64,000 nt of DNA from Ectocarpus siliculosus. Lineage: Eukaryota; Sar; Phaeophyceae; Ectocarpales; Ectocarpaceae. Location: positions 14,340 to 78,339 of the forward strand of contig FN648587.1 of NCBI GenBank assembly GCA_000310025.1. The letters are read 5' to 3'. The notes under the pieces were generated by a model. It made no database searches and was not told the origin of the DNA. It saw nothing but the letters and a program-made list of their open reading frames with translations. Positions within the stretch are counted from its first letter, which is position 1; each line of letters opens with the position of its first letter. This document shows, piece after piece, positions 54,563 to 64,000 of the stretch. The position numbers were made by a program, and so were the translations under genes.

Positions 54563-56241
54563 AATGTGCACCATCCTCACCCTGTCGACAACGTACCCCA
54601 AGCCATGCAAGCTCTGCCTCGCCCCGGTTGAAGGTACTCCTTCGCTCGGGATCCCAACCGAACAGGTCAACAGCCGCGGCTACAAAGGTAAAAGCAATAT
54701 CCGCCTGGTATGTGCCCGAATGTTGTTCAGGTGTTGCATGAAGCCCTGACATGAAACTGCATCGCAACCGCAACCGCTAAATCTCTCCAAAACATTGCCC
54801 TTTTTGCTTGCTGTTGTTGTCAGAGTGGAACAATATCCACGCGGTGTCCGTCTTTGCGCTGGGGCCAAGTCTTGCGACGGCAAGGAGTTCAAGCACGTCA
54901 CCGCATGCGAATAACGCCCAACACACAGAACTAGCAAGATCTCGCAGACGAAGACGTGCTGGAATCTTAACGGAACGTCGACGTCGCAATGCAAACAATA
55001 ACACACCACACGACTCAGACCCCTAACTCGATATGATACGTCAACTTTTTAGCCAAATGAGGAATCGTGCACCAAGGTTACCGGCACCGAGGCTAGACAG
55101 CCATCGCGCTGATGCAAATAACCAAATCCGCCTTGGAGTGCAAGACATTGACTCGCAATCGGCACGACTCTCGAGCTAAAGCACACGGATTTTGATGATC
55201 CACAACATATCACATGTTCTCACTGCAATGCTTAACTTCGGAAAAAAGAAAAAAGATTAAATCGTTGTCACAAAGGCAAGTCGTATATCCATCCTCTCAA
55301 ATCTATCCCCCACCATCTTATGGCGCTGTTTGAAACTACTAAATTAATTTCTGCTCAAAGAAGGTACAACGGGCTTTTCGGATTTACTGTATTAGGCGCT
55401 GGTGGTATTCAAAAAAAGACACGGACTGAACCGCCAGCCGCTTCAAAATGCTCACCTTGCATGGACGTGCTTACCACCGCATATTCGACCTCCAACAACA
55501 TTCATTCATTATGAGAACTTTTCCGTGGCGAACAACTCGAGGTTTTACATGTACGATTCTGAATTCACACAGAACATTTCATCCCTCAAATTAAACGCAA
55601 CCATCGCGACAACTTTACGAACGCATGTATGTGCAAAACAACATTCAGTGGGCACAATAATACCGATCTGCTGTACATAGCATTGCTAATCAACCTAACG
55701 CCCACCGCGCTGAATCCGCGGACCCTGTGTACATTGAGTTCGCTGAAGTACGCCGAACAAACGACGGACAGGTTGTAGGTGAAAAAGTTTCAGCACCGGA
55801 AATTACAGCTTTAGTCTTCACATCAGGTCAGGAAAACAGCGGATCACGTGCTGTAGTAACTTATCCACTTGACAGTCCGGACGACAAGCCTAGGTTCTTG
55901 CCCCTGTGAAGTGCAGTGTACGAAACTCTTCAGTATCCGATGCTAATGCTCCACGGCTACGTTCTTACCGGCGCAATAAAAGAGAGCGACCGTAGCTCAC
56001 ATCTCCTTTTCGTTCGCACCGGGCGAAGCTAGACAAAAATTCACGTACACGCGACTCTTTTGGCTTCATGTTACACCGGGAACGGCACATTTCTCAAATA
56101 CAACGCGAACATCTTCACACCGTTCATTCGGTCACCCGGCGGCTTCATGCCCTTGGTATGCAGTGCTCAACCTTCACACCTTCCCTTTAAGCCTACTACT
56201 GAGGACGAGGGTGCCTCTCCGCCCGAAGTCCAGAGCCCTTG
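54563..56241 (+). mobile_element. Helitron-like copy E, internally deleted
   Basis: Rep strand is plus. It starts inside the cysteine-rich ORF (CACCATCCTCACCCTGTCGA), passes to 54900, and there skips to the Rep N-terminus at about 54905. It runs through Rep to a CCCTTG terminus at 56241. The subterminal hairpin has a mismatch. It is followed by TATATATAACATGA, a phrase also found at the 3' end of S copies 1 and 3. Confidence 0.7.
54930..55909 (+). pseudogene. Helitron Rep N-terminal region, longest remnant (copy E)
   Basis: Frames with several shifts encode SRRRRRAGILTERRRRNAN, MRNRAPRLPAPRLDSHRAD, MALFETTKLISAQRRYNG, LFGFTVLGAGGIQKK, FYMYDSEFTQNISSLKLN, and after a gap YIEFAEVRRTNDGQVV, APEITALVFTSG and RAVVTYPLDSPDDKPRFLPL. 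This order matches Helitron Rep proteins up to the segment shortly before the HUH nuclease. The finger region is frameshifted. No nuclease or helicase follows, and the unit's 3' end comes after about 330 bp. Confidence 0.7.
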
Positions 56242-56784
56242 TATATATAACATGAAATGCATACAGCAGTAGAACATAGAGCGATTGCAACAGCATAACC
56301 CCGTAGCCTCCATGGCAAGGAACCGAAAGAAGAGTAAGTAGTGAAGACTGTAGGATATCTCAGATGGACACAAATACACACAAACGAACAAGGTAAGGAA
56401 CTCTGTGGACAACGCTCTGGACATGGACATGCGGCAAAAAAAGGGGACGAAAAAATCAGCCAAGCGTTGAACCCAGGTCGTATCATCCTTACGCGCGTCA
56501 TTGCTACCCCTACTCCCTGCTGAGCACTTTGCTCCCACCGGCACGGATGAGGCATTTAAAGTGAGAAGTAAACCTGAAGAAGACTGCTACATAGGGCGGG
56601 TGCACAGCGGGTTCCAGATGGGTGTGCTGGGCGCACGACAGCGGCTGCAACTCCTCTGCTTTCGTTGTGGTGGATAGGGACACGCACCAGACTACAGCAG
56701 TAGAGACTACAGCAGTAGAGTGCTTTGTCTCGTGTCATGCGGAGAGTTATTGCGCAAAAGGAAAACGTTGATATCGCCTACTGC

Positions 56785-57385
56785 TGTGTGCTGTATCAAG
56801 CGTGGTGCCGCTGTCGATATGCATACACGTGCGTCCAAAGCTGGGCTTAAACCTTGGTTGACTTGCGGTAGGTCGGCAAGTACGGCCGACCCGTGCTGCG
56901 CGTCTATTATATACTGTCAATCAGTTGCGACGTGTGTACGGTTGCTGTGCGTGCAGCAGTCTACAGAGCAAAAGCAATTAAGCAAACATATTGAATAAAG
57001 CACTCAATCCGTGTATTGGGGTTCAGGTTAGGGTCAAGGTTAGGGATAGGATCTGCGTGTCCCCTCCTCCTTCATTCTTTAAGTAATCTTAAAATCCTGC
57101 GTAGGCGGTCTTGCTGCATGCCGCGGAAAAACAGCGTGATGTGGATACATGCGTGCTACAATTTACCAAAGCTGCGTCACCCCTTAATGGCTTGCGGTAG
57201 GTCTACGAACACGGCTGACGCGTGCTGCGCGCTGTTCTCCGTGTTGTCAATCATTTGTGACGCGTGTCGGCGTTTACTATGCGGCTACAGTGTCTGGTGC
57301 ACACAGCTGTGTATTTTCCCATACTAAAAGTAAGAAATATGTGACGACGCGTCGACCATCCTGCAAGTATAAATGTAGCATGATA
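56785..57385. repeat. 329-bp tandem duplication ending in S-like 3' terminus
   Basis: CTTGCGGTAGGTC occurs at 56862 and 57191, each followed by CACGGC/ACGGCCGAC, CGTGCTGCGCG, TGTCAATCA and TTG-GACG-GTG. After the second copy, 57318-57380 resembles the 3' end of the S family (CCATACTAA-A-TAAGAAAT-TG, ACCATCCTG-AAGTATA). The block may therefore be a diverged S relative. Confidence 0.65.
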
Positions 57386-58399
57386 ACACTATAGCACTGA
57401 CTGCTAAACACTTGTCCGAAGGGATTGCAAAATAACTTTTCGTGTGCAACTTACGCCCCTCCAATGTTTATGCTTGCGACGAGTCAGAGCCTTTCGCTTG
57501 ATTGACTAGATTTGTGAGTGGCTCCACCCCCCCTATGTCGGCCAAGCGGAAGGGAATACCGGTCTCGTATCGAATAAAAAAGTTCGGGAATGTGGCGAAA
57601 GAGGGGTTCGAGCCGAGTTTCAGCCGAGTTCGACCGTAACGGGAACTTTTTATTTTGGTACTATATTTTCAAGGACTTTTTTCGTCAACCGCTTCTCATG
57701 TCGGGAAAAAATCAGAACACTAACTTTGTCGTCCACAAATTTCGAAAACAAACGCAAGAGCAGCAGGAAACGAACAAGAGACACACAAGACCAGTCCGAA
57801 GGCATCGCGAAAAACAGAAATCGTTGATTCCCGCAGAGGGCGGCAGTAGAGACACTTCTCGAAACATACATTTTACGCGTCTACCTCCACATGCCTCCTT
57901 GAACATCAAGAATAAAAATCACGCTACTCTAGGTTCGAGTCAAGAAAGCCACAACGAACGGCAGGGGCTCAAAGAAGCTCTATGCTGCCAGGGAACAGAC
58001 GTCCTGTAGCAACAGGGAGTGCGTGTTGGCGCACCCAAATCTGTTTCTGTGCTGGGGCTATCGATCGTCATTGCTATGGCCTATAATCTCCGCAAATTTC
58101 CAAGAATTTGACAGACAGCCAGTGTCTTCTACTGTTTGGGCTACTCCCACTGATCCCAATCTGCGGAACTGCGGGTTCACAGCAGTAGACAATGCCTCTA
58201 GCTGTGGCGGTGAGTACGACTGCGACTAATGTTGGATGCCGCTTGGTTCCGGCGCAGATTTCGGACTGCTTGCAGAGGCTGCTGCAACCTTTGATATTTC
58301 AGCTCCAGTAGCAAACATTGGACGTGCCAGCAAGCACGACGCCGATGGTGTCCTCTACTGATGTTACCAGTTCCTCAGGCGGGAAAGGTCGTTTTTACT

Positions 58400-59345
58400 C
58401 TCTACAAGGGCGATCGACGGCGACGGAGCGACGGCGGCGCGATCGAAGAGACGGCCCAAGGCCGCCCGATCGACCGACCGCCCAACCGACCAAACCCAAC
58501 GGCGACGAACGACCACGCGAAGGCGGCGCGATCGACGGCGGCGACCCAACCCCAACCCAACACAACGAAACTGATAGCAAACCCAACCCAACCCCCCGAC
58601 CGAGCCCAGCCCAAGCCAGCCCAATCCAACCCTCTAATAGCCTAACCCGACCAGACCCCACCCAACCAACCGGTCACGGTCGGTTAGGTAAAGACGAACC
58701 CATCAACACCAGAGCAAGAGAACAACCCCCAAAATCCACCTGATCCTAGAGTGAAACCGACTGCAACATGCAAGGCGTCACATGTTACCAACGCGCCCCA
58801 ATCAAGACCTCTCCTAAAGAAGAACCACACACAAACGCGGAACACTCCGCCACAAACATGTAGTGGTAGATAGGAAAGTGACGCACAGGAGCCGAGCGAC
58901 CACAAAGAAGTCCGTACGAACCAGGCCGCCCGATCGACCGACCAACCGACCAACCCAACCCAACCCTAGTCTAACCTACCCTGTACCCTACACAACCCAA
59001 CCCCAACCCGACCGACTGTCCGACCGACCGACTGACCCTACCCACGCTCTGCCCCCAATCCACACCCCTACACCCAACCCAACCTCAAAACACAACCCCA
59101 ACTCGACCGACCGACCGACCGACCGATCCAACCCACCCTACCCCCAACCCAACCCAACCCGACCCCAAAAGACAATCCTATCGTACCTTCTACCGAAACC
59201 AACCTAATCAAAACCAAACTAAACACAACCCGACCCCCAAACACGATCCGACTACCCCATCCCACCAAACCCAACGTGACCCAACCCAACGCACCCCAAC
59301 CAAAACCAAACCCAACTCGACCAATCGACCGACCGAACGACGGCA
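58400..59345. repeat. C/A-rich low-complexity block of CCAACC and CGAC words
   Basis: Nearly 1 kb made of CCAACCC, CCGACC, ACCGACCGACC and CAACCCGACC words. The plus strand is strongly depleted of T, and G is found mostly in CGAC. The pattern is interrupted near 58740-58920. Open frames here are products of composition only. Confidence 0.8.
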
Positions 59346-60269
59346 GCGACGGGATGAAGATTATTTGCAAAGAAGGCCAAAAGAATGGTTGGGTATTTCT
59401 TCCCGATGAAATCTTCTTCTGTGGTTTCACGACAAGAACACCGCATCCTCCACTCTTTTTTTTTTTTGAAGTTGAAGCTACAGAGTAGCCTCACCAGGTC
59501 TGTCTGCCGTTCGATCGTTCGTTCTTGTAATTTCTTCCCGAAAAATGAAGTACTTTTAAACACGCACGGTGATCTGGGCATCCATCCTCAACTTTGCCCC
59601 TGTCTGTTTGTAGCCAGAAGCAGCCCAGCCGAGGTTGGTGTTGCTGTTGTTACGGCTTTCAGGCACGATATCTTGGCATCTATCTATCTATACTGGTTTG
59701 TGGAAGGCATGTGGTGTGTGAGGTACACACGTACATACACACCGAGATAACCAAAGAGAACAGATATATTTCCCCCTGCATCATCGGCGAATCTTTTCCA
59801 GTTTTCAAAACATGAACTCTTTCGTTTTGTAGCCAACACGGCCTCGTGGTTCTGCAGTTGTTGACCTGCTGTGTGTGGTTCTCTTTATCTAAGATTTGGC
59901 AGGAATTTATGGACCCAGTAACCCGTCAGGGAGCCACACCTCTTTCCTGACACAACAACCCATATATTTCACAGCAGTACGGCACTGCTGCTGCTACTGC
60001 AAGAGCTGGATGATGCTCTCTCTCTACTTTTTTAGCAACCACTCCATCCAGCACCCCAAAGTTAGCCGTGTGAACTACACGACCTACAGAGTATTTATAC
60101 GGGCAACACAATGGAGAACACACAGGCAGATGTATACAGAGCACGCTGCTTCGTAGCACCTTTCTTTGTCAACTACTGCTACTGCTGTGCATACCACTCA
60201 CACGCGGCATCGATCCGAAAGAGTTTATTTTTTTGTGCCCCCTACAGCAGCAGCATCCATCCCCTGACT

Positions 60270-60890
60270 GCTACTGCTGTGTCACCCTTGCGCCACAACC
60301 GCGGCTACTCTGGGGGCGAGATATGGCGGCGTGCCGCACCTTGCGTGCCTCGGTCCCCCTCCGCGCGAAAGGAGAACACTGTTTAGGTAGCCGTGAGGTT
60401 GTTCCAAAACAGAAATCCACGGCACAGCACAGCAGCAGCAGCAGCAGCAGCCCTCCCCCCCCCAAAACGATTTGATCTACATGTTTCTGTTTGTGTTCAC
60501 AGCCGGGTGCGCCGCCACCTCCTCACGCTCACTGCGCCACTACGCCACTACGCCACGGTCGCGGCCATGCGGAGCGCAGACGCGGCGGGCAGCATCCTTT
60601 GTGCCTTGGTCCCCCTCGACGCTAAAGGAAAGCATTGGATTTGTAGCCGTGAGGTTTCTAAACCAAACCACACAGCACATACCAGCAGCAGCACACAGCA
60701 GCAGCACCCAGCAGCAGCACCCAAAAACCGACGTGACCTATTTTTTGTGTACCGCAGCCGGTTGCGCCGCCACCTCCTTACGCTTACTGCGCCACGGCAG
60801 CGCTGGGTGCGAGACACGGCGCACAGCATCTTGTGTGCCTCGGTCTCCCTCCTCGCGAAAAAGCCGGAGGCTGAAACATCGAACAGCGCG
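60270..60890. repeat. three-copy tandem repeat (about 250 bp) with CAG runs
   Basis: Phrases GCGCCAC, GGC-GC-GC--CTTGTGTGCCTCGGTC-CCCTC and CGCGAAA recur near 60285-60375, 60530-60630 and 60785-60860. CAG/AGC runs lie between them (60425-60450, 60680-60720), and GCGCCGCCACCTCCT precedes copies 2 and 3. No conserved frame. Confidence 0.7.
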
Positions 60891-61959
60891 TTTGGTTTCG
60901 AAAAGGGACGACAACTACTGCTACTACGGGCTACAAAGTTTTGAGTTGTACATACAGAAAATCATTTGCTCGGCGTCACTACTTGCGGCGCCCGTTGTTC
61001 TTCTGTTGTCGTTAACACGCAAGCTGCCATGTAGCCGGAGAGTCCACCCCCCGCAACCAAATTCACACATTACTCACAGCAGATAGAAAGCCGTCTTTAC
61101 CACGGAGGATGAGATCTAGCTCTAGCTTCTCATCAGCACAGAATGTATTTTTGTATTATCAAGGAATAATAAATCTATAACGTATGTATCTGTGCGTCTA
61201 CTTCTCTCTCTTTGGTTCATCTAATCACTTCGGATCGCACGCAGATGAATACAAAAACAAGCACAGAGAACAACAACAACAGGAAAACAGAGAGACCCTT
61301 TCGCCACGCCGCAAACTGCCATAGCCCGAAAGTCCACCCCCCGCAAGAATAACAGAACAACGTTCTTCGTGAATAATCAAAAGAAAAGGGGTGGGTGGGT
61401 GGGAAAATACTCCACTTCCCTTCAGCTCCAGAGGCTGGCACACCACTAGAAGCCTTCTATGTGACCACCTCGCTAGTTGTCTCTGGGATGCTCTCTCTCT
61501 GGCCTAAGACTCTATGTGGACACAAGGCTTGAACAGAATGATAATGGTAACACATGCGACTCCTCCTCTCGACCGAGGGGACCCCGCAGTACGCAATGCG
61601 TTCCGGGTACCCCAATATAAACAGTATGGCAATTCGAGTTCTTTCAATAAACCTCTTTCTGTTTTGTTTTATCTACGCCTTAAACAAACCTGCCCTCTCT
61701 TCTTGTGTCATCAACATAACATAAATAAAAGCTTCCGTTGCGTACCCGAGGAGGAGTGGACAACAGAATGAAAAGCGTACTCCGGAGTTGTGTCCCGGCA
61801 GCAACGCTGTCGCCAGGGATTTTGACTGCTGCTGTAGGTTCTTTTCGTGCCACGCTCCCACCATTATTTCATCATTCAAAATTTCGACTGTCATCAATGA
61901 CGACGGCGTTTGTTTTACAGCAATCAAAATTCGATATTTTGATGCTGGTCTAAATATAA

Positions 61960-63668
61960 CTAGGGTTAAGGATTGGCCCCCCGCCCCCCAATGGGGCTGT
62001 GGGCCAACGTCCAGGACGGTTGGTGGTGAGTGTCCGGGAGGACGGAAAGAAGAAGAAGAAGGGGAGAGGATTTGTAAGGGCGGGAAGAAGGGACGGTGTT
62101 GGGAGAGGCAAGGAAGTGGTGAAGAATTTCGGCACTCGACGAGCGCGCGGTCCCGTCGGGGGTGAAAGGAACATGTCAGTCCGTAGTCTTGTCTATCGGA
62201 ATCGAAAAGCCGAAAAATCGAGGTTTATGTACACAACGACGGAGAAGGCCGACCAGGAAGGTACGAAGAGAGGAAATTGCACCCCACGTTCGAACTCGGG
62301 GTGAAAACCCCCGCAAGGATGGAGTGCGAAGGGAACAAAAAAAAACGGAGACGTCGACGTTTGTTTGCGTCGTGGAGCGATCCTTCTGTATATCGCAGGT
62401 ACTCACCAACGAAAGACGGGGAGGTCAAATACCCATCGTGAAAGTCAAAGCGCAGGTCATCGCTGCATATGACTCATGCGCGGAGAAGTTACCACACGGA
62501 GACTTATCAACAAGAAGTTTGAAGGCCGGCTGAGAAGGTTTGAAGACTCAAACACTTACGCGGCGACGATGGCAAGCGCAACGAACGTCAAAACTTCACA
62601 AGAAGAAAAGTGCATACAAAAAAAGAAAAGGCCGGATGGCGACCTATGGCTCTCTCTCTCAATGAAGAGATTTCCACAATTTCCAACATGTAGTCCACAA
62701 GTATCGAGGAGGACGTCGGAACGGTTTTACATGTGGAGACAACAGCAACAACATCAACGATCGATGAAGGTCGACCCGTGCTGCGTCGTTCAGTGTAAAA
62801 TGATCAATGCAAAAGATGTACTGCGTAAAGATCCAGCGGTCTTTTTCGGCAGTGGCAAAGAAATATGCGACCACATGCCGCGAAAAAAAAAAAGTTGAGC
62901 GGGATACTCTATTATTGTAAATAGAACACCGCCTTCTCTGTCGTTGCAGGCAGGTTTGCTTCCACAACCCGGGAGTCCAACCCACTCTTGTATTTCGGCC
63001 TACAAGACTCCAATCGACACAAGCACCGGTAGGAGAGTGCGTGGGAGATGCCGTGACAGCACAACTCCACTCTCCTACGACATCTATGTACAGTAGTAGT
63101 ACTGCTGTCGTTGTAGCACCATGTGGAACATCTCCGAGGGGTCCTCCTGCGCGGTAACGACAACATGGCGAGAGCTCTACGTGTACCTGTCGTCGACACA
63201 TGTGGCAGCCGCGCGACACACGAACGGATGTTTGCATCGCACTGTAATATGGTTCGCCGTGGCAGGAAGTATCCCATCCCGTTAGGTCGTTGCGGTACTT
63301 GTAGCACGCGGACGTCGTTCGGCGTCTAGTCCATACTGCTGTAGCAAAAACACAGCAGCAGTAATCGAGCTATGCATGAAATGTTTTGCTCTGGTTCACT
63401 TTTGCCTCCACAACCCGAGAATCCCACTGCTGTATCTCGACCTACAAGACTCCAATCAACAAACCAGCACTGGCAGAAGTGCGTGGAAGATGTTGTGACA
63501 GCACAACTAAGTCGACACTCGTACGACTTCCATGTAAAGTCGGCGTCTGGTCCATACTGCTGTGGAAATTCAAAAATCGAGCCATCTTTTTAAAACTTTT
63601 TTCCATACTAATAACAAGAAATGTATCACGTCACGACGACCATCCTGTAAGTATATATAACATGATAT
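61960..63668 (+). repeat. S repeat family, copy 3
   Basis: Full-length relative of copy 1: CTAGGGTTAAGGATTGGCCC start, GCCCCCCAATGGGGC hairpin region, internal duplicate, and TAAGTATATATAACATGATAT end. A direct repeat of about 60 bp (GCTGTCGCCAGGGAT ... GCCACGCTCCC) lies outside it on both sides, at 61807-61862 and 63875-63931. The duplicated or transposed unit may be larger than the S core. Confidence 0.75.
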
Positions 63669-64000
63669 GAAGTATTTCCACTGCTTCACGCAGCAGATAG
63701 AATTTACCGCTATTGCGGACGGACGCCGACACCCACCTCTTCAAGAGACATCGAATTTTGAATGTGCTCTGACTAACAGCAAGCGTTCGAGCCCATCGAG
63801 CACACATCGACCGCCCGCCATCGAACATCATCCAGCAGCAGCACAGCGTAGTAGTTGAAATAGCGGCAAAGCTGTCGCCAGGGATAATCTTGACCGCTGC
63901 TGCTTACTGTTGGTTATCGCGGTGCCACGCTCCCGGGTATCGGGGTAGGGCCACGGTGTACAGCACCTTTTGTTCATTGTTGTCTGGCGCGTGTCTAGCT
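63669..64000. other. right edge, no supported gene
   Basis: 332 bp holding CAG/CTG runs and the second copy of the 60-bp direct repeat at 63875-63931. Nothing recognised up to the window edge. Confidence 0.5.

Larger units (their letters stand above)
51201..56241. repeat. large inverted repeat formed by Helitron copies D and E
   Basis: The arms 51201-54480 and 54563-56241 are Helitron bodies facing each other, both with the CTTG terminus outward and about 80 bp of non-homologous DNA between them. The right arm carries a large internal deletion. Outside the termini both arms continue into a similar TATAWATAACATGA phrase, so the homology extends slightly past the presumed element end. Confidence 0.65.
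56242..61959. other. gene-poor region with local repeats
   Basis: No recognised gene. It includes a 329-bp tandem duplication, a C/A-rich low-complexity block and a tandem repeat with CAG runs, all listed separately. Between 57330 and 58250 and between 61090 and 61790 I see only short unsupported frames. A GGTTAGGGTCAAGGTTAGGG motif lies near 57025. Confidence 0.5.

Noticed and set aside
58318-58743. 141-codon Pro/Thr/Asn-rich frame
   Set aside because: A translation of the CCAACC/CGACC low-complexity block only.
60393-61086. Two overlapping frames of 183 and 204 codons
   Set aside because: They run through a CAG-containing tandem repeat in two different frames. Repeat-driven openness, with no motif.

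Overview
The window reads as repeat-rich nuclear DNA of a eukaryote. There are no operons, no ribosome-binding-site logic and no recognisable rRNA or tRNA genes. The one host gene I can assemble has GT-AG introns and a secretory signal. The mixture of Ty1/copia, DIRS/Ngaro-type and Helitron elements, the many CAG/CTG triplet runs, and a secreted fucosyltransferase-like gene with large introns fit a stramenopile, most likely a brown alga of the Ectocarpus kind. That assignment is an inference from style, not from a database match.

Layout. 1-3440: right part of a Ty1/copia LTR retrotransposon (pol C-terminus, long 3' non-coding tract, putative 3' LTR). 3441-6766: intergenic, with one possible terminal exon and a tandem duplication. 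6767-15901: two head-to-tail 4.55-kb units of a Helitron-like element whose minus strand carries broken Rep N-terminal sequence and a cysteine-rich ORF. 15902-17640: a degenerate 1-kb tandem duplication with perfect palindromes. 17655-20871: a third Helitron copy, inverted, that contains the same unit-to-unit junction. 20872-23654: intergenic. 23655-28509 (minus): a four-exon secreted glycosyltransferase gene with a probable frameshift. 28669-37706: a decayed DIRS/Ngaro-like tyrosine-recombinase retrotransposon lying about 160 bp upstream of that gene's ATG. 38583-40246, 49497-50832 and 61960-63668: three same-orientation copies of an unidentified non-coding repeat family, called S here. 50833-56241: two more Helitron copies arranged as a large inverted repeat. 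The rest is gene-poor DNA with several local repeats and low-complexity blocks.

Almost every coding sequence belongs to a mobile element, and nearly all of these are broken. The copia pol has one in-frame TAG. The DIRS-like element has a frameshift in its RT active-site box, a nonsense codon in RNase H, and His in place of the expected recombinase tyrosine. All Helitron Rep copies are truncated. The DIRS-like gag appears to be split by a 2.4-kb intron-like insert holding a 157-bp minisatellite and a 100-N assembly gap.

No new defence or metabolic system is visible. The most unusual structures are the tandem, permuted and inverted Helitron copies with a shared terminal hairpin, the cysteine-rich ORF they carry, and the S repeat family.
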